DNA of 64,000 nucleotides from Candidatus Cloacimonadota bacterium (GTDB taxonomy: Bacteria > Cloacimonadota > Cloacimonadia > Cloacimonadales > Cloacimonadaceae): NCBI GenBank assembly GCA_023228125.1, contig JALOBT010000009.1:4032-68031 (forward strand). Reading direction: 5' to 3'. The notes under the pieces were generated by a model. That model saw nothing but the letters and a program-made list of their open reading frames with translations, was not told the DNA's origin and did not search any database. The first letter of the stretch is position 1. Every line of letters starts with the position of its first letter. The position numbers were made by a program, and so were the translations under genes. This document shows positions 58,256 to 64,000 of this stretch, piece by piece.

Positions 58256-58816
58256 GTTAGCTCCTTGTTAATCTTTTCAGTTTTGGATTACTAATAGGGT
58301 TGTCGTGATTCCTTGAAAACCCAAGCTCGTTTCGAAATCTATACTCCAATGCAAGAGCTGTATTCGCAGCCTTGCCTACCTAAATCATAAACCACTTATC
58401 CACTATAATCTCTGTGGAAGAAAAATGGCTAACACCAATTGCTAAAAGGGAATAACACTCTATGTACTGTAGGGCTGGCATTTCAATATGCTGAGCATAT
58501 TGCCCATGATAAGAACCTTTACAAAGGCTCCAATGCCGGGGTAAATTCCACCCTTATGGTTTTCGATCGCTGAAAACTGTCTCGCTCTTTCAGGTGCTAT
58601 CTTTCCTGCGTTATGCGATCAATTACAATGTTTTTCACCTTTGCCTTTACAGTCAAGCTATATTTTCAAAAGCTATATTTGGAAGAAAGGAAAAGGCCCA
58701 AATCTACTGACTATTCTCAGCGAATCATCCCCGCGTGCGTCCTGCGCTGCAAATAAAAACCCCGGCCGTAGCCGGGGTTTTCGTATGCTATTGTGGCAGA
58801 TAGTCTGCCTTTAGAT
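58256..58816. other. Intergenic region between giant genes B and C
   Basis: No gene is seen in 561 bases. The first 140 bases resemble the region upstream of gene A; TTTTGGATTACTAATAG (58281-58297) also occurs at 20141-20157. A GCGTCCTGCGCTGC remnant of the GTAGCGC hairpin family is at about 58738-58751, and the terminator of gene C at 58756-58781. Confidence 0.6.
58756..58785 (-). terminator. Terminator after giant gene C
   Basis: An 11-bp stem AAAACCCCGGC / GCCGGGGTTTT with a CGTA loop lies 36 bases past the stop codon, nearly the same as the gene B terminator. Confidence 0.8.
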
Positions 58817-61800
58817 TTATTCCATTAACATCATTTTGCGGGTGCTGTGGTAAGCCCCGGCGGTGAAGCGATAGAGGTAAATGCCGCTGGAAAGCGGTTT
58901 TCCATTATCGTCACGACCGTTGAATACTAAGCGGTAAGCTCCCGCAGCCTGATCTGCATTTACCAGAGTACGTACCAATTGGCCTTTCGAATTGTACACG
59001 TTCAAGCGTACATTGGTGGCGTCTTTGAGCTCGTAGTTGATGGTGGTTTCAGGGTTGAAGGGGTTGGGATAGTTGCCCTTGAGGGCAGTAACCGTAATGG
59101 GCACAATCTCATCTTCATTGGCGACATAGTTCATATCGAAGTTTACTGTGGTATTTTGATTTGCTGTCACAGTGATGTTTTCATGCGTTAAGGGATCGAA
59201 ACTTCCAAAAGAAGCAGTAACGGAATAGATCCCGATAGGCACGCTCAGGCTATAGGTACCAGCGGTGCTTGAGGTGGCAGTAAATCCACCTGTAGCAGTG
59301 ATGGTAGCCCCAGCAAGAGGCAGGCCGTTTGCTTTTGTCACTGTACCCACGATGTTGCCATTCATCACGATTTTTGCCAGAGCATTGGAGAAGGCTGGAT
59401 CAGACATCACGCCGCCTGAGTACATGGCTTTTACAGCCCATTTGTAAGTATCGTAGGGGAGCGTGTCCCATTCAGCATCCACATAAGTCTGAGCAGTGAT
59501 TGCGGCAGGGGTAAGGGTTGTCCAGGCAGTTTCATCGTCCTGATCAGCAGCCAGCAGGCGATACACCTTGTAACCAGTGAGGGCGCGGGTGCTGTTTCTG
59601 GGAGCAGGATTCACTAAGGTCTTCACAGGACTGGGGATGCCTGCAATGCGCTGTTCGAGGGGGCCCATTTTGTAGGCAGGAACATCAGAAGCGCTGCGTT
59701 GCTTGGCATCAGACACAGTGCGGATACGGGTGTCGCCCACGTAGAAATCGTCCACCATAAAGATGAAGCGATCATTGGATACACACTGGATTCCTACATA
59801 GATTTGTTGGCCGGCATAAGCACTGAGGTCATAAACAAACTCAGTCCAGACCAGAGGCGCTTGCACACTTGCAGTACCACTGATGATGGTGAAGTTAGCC
59901 GGTACTGTACCGGTGGTAGAAACGCCTACCTTGAATTGTTCCAGACCATAATCTGGATGGAAGGTTCTGCCCCAGAAGCTTACCTGACCGCCACCCATAA
60001 CTTGTGGCGTAATCAGCCAATCATTATTGGGAGGAGTCGTGGCAGCAAAACTGGCAGCGAACTTGTCGCCACTATGCGGTTCAGCAGTAGCGACAGGAGG
60101 AACCGTTGCACTTGGATTGAAGACCATATAGGCCATAGGTTCATAGGCATTCAGCCAAGTGGTATTGGTGAGGCCATAGGTTCCAGAACCATCTACGTCA
60201 ATAGTAGTCCAATCACCAAATTGCATGGCAAAATCGGTATAATCTTCAAAGTCATCTTCGAAGCTATCGCCACCGGCACCAGGTGCTTGCCAGCTCAGGT
60301 TTACACTCTGGGCAGTAGCAGATTCGGCAGCTACTACTGCATTGGGAGGCAGAGCAATTTCGCTAAGGGTGATATTGCCCATGCTGTAGTCCACAGCAAG
60401 CACATTAATGTTTCCGCTGGCGGATTCATAGCCTTCAGCAGAGATGGTGTAGAGGTAGCTGTGGTTTGGAGCTACGTTTGCGATGGTGAAGGTACCATTG
60501 GCAATAGAAGTGCCATTGAAGGTTTCATCACCAACCAGAGTGATGCTGGCTCCGGCAAGACCGGTTCCGGTATCGCCGGCCAGGATGGTACCAGTTACGT
60601 TTACATTGGGTGTAGGGCTCATGGTCACGTTCATTACGGTGGCTTCATCTGCCACCACTACGATGTTGAGCGTTTGAGTCACATAGCCTGCAAGGCTAAA
60701 GCTTGCGGCATAATTCCCGCTGACTACGTTCGCAATGCTGAATTGACCCTGAGCATTGGTAGTGGCAGAGTAAGGACGGCTGTTCACGTTTACCAATACA
60801 CCAGCCAGAGGAGTATTGCCTGCGCCCAGCACAGTACCGGTGATGCTTCCTATCCCACTGTTATTCACGATGAAGGTGGTTTTGGGGAAGATACCGCTTA
60901 CGGTACCGGCCGTGGGAGCTGCAGGATCGTATTCGACAGTGTCGCTATACATCGCGCGGGAACGGTTTGTGCCCACGGTCTGAGTTTTGAAGTAGTCGCT
61001 GGAGCTGTAATATAGGGTATCCAGAGGACGGTTTACCATCATTACCAGATTACCACCAGCACTATGCATATAGGGCTGAGGGAAGGTGATAGTAATTATA
61101 TTCTCACCGGAGGGGAAATCCATCACACCATTAAAGACTTGGGTCAAGCCAGTGGAGGGAATCCAGTCTGCACTCAGATCACTCTGAGTAGTGCTGCCCA
61201 TCCAGATCTTGATAGGTGTGGCCGTGATGTCTGAGACGAATTGATTATAGAATCTAACGCCGTCAATCATTCCCGAGAAGTTGCTCAGCTCGTCTGCCGT
61301 ATAGATGGTTTCAAAGAGTGAGCTTTTCCAGAAGAAGTTTGCCGGCACAAGGGCAGTTTGGTTTCCGTCACCGATGGTGATATCGTTCACACCGGTTCCG
61401 GTAAGTGGGATGGTATGAGCCACACGCTCATTTGCGCTGCGCAAGCCGCTGCCTATTACATGACGGGCATTAAGGTTGTCTGTAACGGTGACAGTAGCAA
61501 TGTCTTCAGCAAGAGCTGTGGGAGTGTAAGTAACGGTAAATACCGCACTTTCACCAGTTCCCAAAGCTGCAGGCAATGCGGGCAGATTGCTGAGTACCAT
61601 GGTGGGGCTGCCAGCGATACTGATCGTATTGATACCCAAAGTGCCGCCGCCAGCATTCATAATGGTGAAGCTTTGGCTGCGGGCACCACCGATATTCACA
61701 TCACCAAAACCGTGCGATTCTGGGTTTACCGCAAACACAGGGTCTCCGGTCATAGGAGTCATGAAGAGTGTAGTTTGGGGGAAGATACCGCTTGTGCTTC

Positions 61801-64000
61801 CACCAGTGGGGCTGGCGGGATCGTAAACTTCGCTGTCGCTATACATATTGCGGGCACGTCCGGTATCTCCGGTTTGAGTTTTGAAGTAGTCACTTGAGCT
61901 ATAATAATTGTCATCCAAAGGACGGTAGAACATCACTACCAGATTACCACCTGAATAAGCAAAGGGGGCCAGCAGCGGGAAGGTGATGGTATTTTGTCCG
62001 CCAGGGAAGTCCATGGTGCCATCGAAAACCAAAGTCATCTCATTAGAAGAAATCCATCCGTCATTGAGATTCTCTTGAGCTGTGAGGCCCAGCCAGATTT
62101 TGACCGGTGTATTCGGAACAGATGCCGTGCTGAACTGGTTATAAAGGGCAAGTGTGCTAATGTTGCCCACAGTTCCGATTTCTGCAGCGCTATAGATGTT
62201 TTGATACAAGCTGCTTTTGTAGTAGAAGTCCAGCGGCATGCGGGCAGTAGCACTTCCATCACCGATAGTTACGGAAAGCACACCCTCAGGCTGTACGCTG
62301 AGGAGTATCGGGTTGGTAGCATCGTTGCTTGGATTGATATCACCGGCAAGGATCACCTTTCCGTAGATACTCATCGGACCATCTACCGTGGGAGTCCAGC
62401 TCACTACTACATCTTCAGTGGTTCCGGAAGCTATAGTGACGCCCGCAGCGGTGGCAAGCTCTACATCGTTGCTGTCGTAAAGCTTCACATTGTAGGTGCT
62501 TTGAGGGGCGGTGCCATTGTTGTACACGCTTATGGTGTAATCTGAAGCTATGCCTACGCTGGGGGTAACGTTGCCGCTAAGTCCCATAGCCATAAGGTCA
62601 TTAGCACCCATTAGTTCAATTTCGATGTCATCAATAGAGATATACCAGGGGCTGCTGTTTATCGTACCAAGGATACCCAAATAATAAATACCGCTGGTCG
62701 CAGGGGTAAATACTCCTGCCAATCTTTGATAATCACCATTGACTATTCCTGTGGGATCCAGGATAGTTTCGGTCATGCTGGCTGCGTTGGGTTCGTTACC
62801 GAAGCTGATGCCTACGCTGGCATTAGTGGCAGCAGCGCCATCCTGTCTGGCCCATACTATGGCCCGGTAGCCAATGCCTGCCTGCAGTTGAACAGGTTTG
62901 AACATCCAGCGGGTATTGCCATAACGCAAAAAGGCATTCCAGTCTCCGCTTTTGGGAGCGCGATTGTATGAAATTTCAGTATTGTTTGCAATCCATTCAG
63001 TTGTGCCGGCAATCCCTTCCTGCATCCAACCAAAGATAGGGGTATTGTGAGTATTGTAGGCTTCAAAACCCTCTGTCCAGGGGATTTCATATACCGTGGG
63101 ATCTACGCACTCACCGCTAAGGGGAATATTGGTAACGGCACGGTTGTCGTTTATCATCACGCTGCCGGTGAGGACGCCTGCCGCCGTGGGCAGGAAGTTT
63201 ACCGTGAAGTTTGCACTTTCGCCGGTAAGCAAAGCTACTGGGCTAAAAGTTTCAGCCAGAGCAAAACCGGTGCCGGTAACGCTTACGCTGCTTACACTCA
63301 AGGAGCCCGAGCCGGTATTGGTGATGGTGAATGCTTTGGGATGGGTGGTGTTTACAAACTGGGTACCAAAATCCCAGGCATCCGGACTTACGGTAATGAT
63401 CGGACCTGCAGCCTGTTCACGGACGGTAACGTTATCGACAAAGAGGTCGTTGTCGCCACCGGAAACTGTAGATTCGCCGTAGAAGGCGATATACTTTGTT
63501 CCGGCATAAGCATCCAGGTTCACTATAACCATAGTTCCGGTATTGGGAATATCGTTAAATACGTTTGCGGAACCGCTGTTATTCCATTCGCGCAGAAGCG
63601 TAGGGTTACTCATATCCGGGCTATCGCTGATGGCCACGATGAATCTGTCGTCCATCTGCTGGGCAGGATCGACGGCATTTGCATTGCCATACCTGGTCAA
63701 GCCGAGATCGAACATGAGTTCATAGCCCGAAGCCGGAATGGCGATGGGAGGTGTAATCAGCCAGCCATAACGACTGGTGCCATAGATATTGATCTTGGCA
63801 GCGTTGTTGCCGGTAGGCCCATTGAGCCATTCATCTCTGACCCACTGGACACTTGTCCCGGTAGGGTCGGGATAAAGGCCACTACGCTGAGTCCAGTTTA
63901 GCACTGGCCAATCGCCAGAAACTGTGCCAAAATCCTCAGTCCAGGGGAAGCTGGAGATCACAGGATTGTCCATGGTGGTAAAGCTCCACACAGGACAGTC
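58817..64000 (-). CDS. Giant modular secreted T9SS-sorted surface protein C, 5' end outside window
   Basis: The frame is open to the window end: the codons before the first candidate GTG read DCP, giving DCPVWSFTT, the typical end of a fibronectin-type domain, so at least 1727 residues are C-terminal to an unseen start. In order: jelly roll (MDDRFIVAISDSPDM), HYDIN-like domain (VSPDAWDFGTQF), another jelly roll, CARDB-like segment, two IGSGT modules (FYYKSSLYQNIYS; FFWKSSLFETIYT) separated by a HYDIN-like domain, two regulatory-like domains, a fibronectin/jelly-roll region, a third regulatory-like domain, and the sorting domain GNYPNPFNPETTINYEL...RKMMLME. Confidence 0.88.
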   Translation of the reverse strand, partial: DCPVWSFTTMDNPVISSFPWTEDFGTVSGDWPVLNWTQRSGLYPDPTGTSVQWVRDEWLNGPTGNNAAKINIYGTSRYGWLITPPIAIPASGYELMFDLGLTRYGNANAVDPAQQMDDRFIVAISDSPDMSNPTLLREWNNSGSANVFNDIPNTGTMVIVNLDAYAGTKYIAFYGESTVSGGDNDLFVDNVTVREQAAGPIITVSPDAWDFGTQFVNTTHPKAFTITNTGSGSLSVSSVSVTGTGFALAETFSPVALLTGESANFTVNFLPTAAGVLTGSVMINDNRAVTNIPLSGECVDPTVYEIPWTEGFEAYNTHNTPIFGWMQEGIAGTTEWIANNTEISYNRAPKSGDWNAFLRYGNTRWMFKPVQLQAGIGYRAIVWARQDGAAATNASVGISFGNEPNAASMTETILDPTGIVNGDYQRLAGVFTPATSGIYYLGILGTINSSPWYISIDDIEIELMGANDLMAMGLSGNVTPSVGIASDYTISVYNNGTAPQSTYNVKLYDSNDVELATAAGVTIASGTTEDVVVSWTPTVDGPMSIYGKVILAGDINPSNDATNPILLSVQPEGVLSVTIGDGSATARMPLDFYYKSSLYQNIYSAAEIGTVGNISTLALYNQFSTASVPNTPVKIWLGLTAQENLNDGWISSNEMTLVFDGTMDFPGGQNTITFPLLAPFAYSGGNLVVMFYRPLDDNYYSSSDYFKTQTGDTGRARNMYSDSEVYDPASPTGGSTSGIFPQTTLFMTPMTGDPVFAVNPESHGFGDVNIGGARSQSFTIMNAGGGTLGINTISIAGSPTMVLSNLPALPAALGTGESAVFTVTYTPTALAEDIATVTVTDNLNARHVIGSGLRSANERVAHTIPLTGTGVNDITIGDGNQTALVPANFFWKSSLFETIYTADELSNFSGMIDGVRFYNQFVSDITATPIKIWMGSTTQSDLSADWIPSTGLTQVFNGVMDFPSGENIITITFPQPYMHSAGGNLVMMVNRPLDTLYYSSSDYFKTQTVGTNRSRAMYSDTVEYDPAAPTAGTVSGIFPKTTFIVNNSGIGSITGTVLGAGNTPLAGVLVNVNSRPYSATTNAQGQFSIANVVSGNYAASFSLAGYVTQTLNIVVVADEATVMNVTMSPTPNVNVTGTILAGDTGTGLAGASITLVGDETFNGTSIANGTFTIANVAPNHSYLYTISAEGYESASGNINVLAVDYSMGNITLSEIALPPNAVVAAESATAQSVNLSWQAPGAGGDSFEDDFEDYTDFAMQFGDWTTIDVDGSGTYGLTNTTWLNAYEPMAYMVFNPSATVPPVATAEPHSGDKFAASFAATTPPNNDWLITPQVMGGGQVSFWGRTFHPDYGLEQFKVGVSTTGTVPANFTIISGTASVQAPLVWTEFVYDLSAYAGQQIYVGIQCVSNDRFIFMVDDFYVGDTRIRTVSDAKQRSASDVPAYKMGPLEQRIAGIPSPVKTLVNPAPRNSTRALTGYKVYRLLAADQDDETAWTTLTPAAITAQTYVDAEWDTLPYDTYKWAVKAMYSGGVMSDPAFSNALAKIVMNGNIVGTVTKANGLPLAGATITATGGFTATSSTAGTYSLSVPIGIYSVTASFGSFDPLTHENITVTANQNTTVNFDMNYVANEDEIVPITVTALKGNYPNPFNPETTINYELKDATNVRLNVYNSKGQLVRTLVNADQAAGAYRLVFNGRDDNGKPLSSGIYLYRFTAGAYHSTRKMMLME

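Noticed and set aside
59699..61015. Long plus-strand open frame (438 codons) opposite giant gene C, and similar ones at 55709-56830, 48432-49289, 53297-53992 and 63047-63901
   Set aside because: These are antisense to Gly/Ser/Thr-rich repeat proteins with biased codons; they lack ribosome-binding sites and domain signatures, and repeat whenever the modules repeat.

Overview
The window reads as a chromosomal segment of a Gram-negative bacterium of the Cloacimonadota (WWE1, Candidatus Cloacimonas-like) type. The assignment is inference from protein style. Seven large secreted proteins end in a Por/type IX-type (T9SS) C-terminal sorting domain with YPNP or NPFNP motifs and a final GIYLYRF...RKMMLM-like strand. 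This combines with a contiguous S10-spc-alpha ribosomal cluster, a 2[4Fe-4S] ferredoxin, formate-THF ligase and malic enzyme, as expected of an anaerobic fermenter. No rRNA, tRNA or CRISPR array was seen.

Layout. 1-700: a restriction-endonuclease-like gene cut by the window edge. 1.1-4.1 kb (+): a HisRS-family gene that lacks several catalytic residues, ridA, a cobalamin adenosyltransferase and gpmA. 4.4-9.3 kb: two secreted T9SS-type proteins, a ferredoxin and a C_GCAxxG_C_C protein. 9.4-15.4 kb (+): eno, malic enzyme, a flippase-like membrane protein and fhs. 15.6-18.2 kb: a ChaN/EreA-like protein and another T9SS cargo. 18.4-20.1 kb (+): a complete DarTG toxin-antitoxin pair. 20.2-24.0 kb (-): adenosine-specific kinase, thpR, recA, recX and a lipoprotein M14 carboxypeptidase, as an overlapping operon. 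24.3-25.2 kb (-): a solitary DNA methyltransferase. 25.7-40.1 kb (-): the ribosomal super-operon from rpsJ to rplQ with secY, map, infA and rpoA, ending in a clear terminator and preceded by a structured leader with a promoter and a small ORF. 40.8-47.1 kb: a 5'-truncated histidine kinase, a repeat-rich gap, a TPR-sigma-54 activator, and downstream of a near-perfect sigma-54 promoter a small receiver-like protein and a T9SS-type secreted protein. 47.5-64 kb (-): three giant modular T9SS-type surface proteins built from the same modules, the last cut by the window end.

The most unusual content is between and around the genes. Several families of short inverted-repeat elements have arms that differ in sequence between copies while base pairing is preserved: hairpins anchored on GTAGCGC, a composite multi-hairpin element, a 68-bp element with 18-bp terminal inverted repeats present twice in opposite orientation 31 kb apart, and 64-73-bp palindromes. 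One cluster sits exactly on the 5' end of the truncated histidine kinase. The sigma-54 cluster links a cytoplasmic TPR-type activator to an exported protein and is the best candidate for an undescribed regulatory unit.
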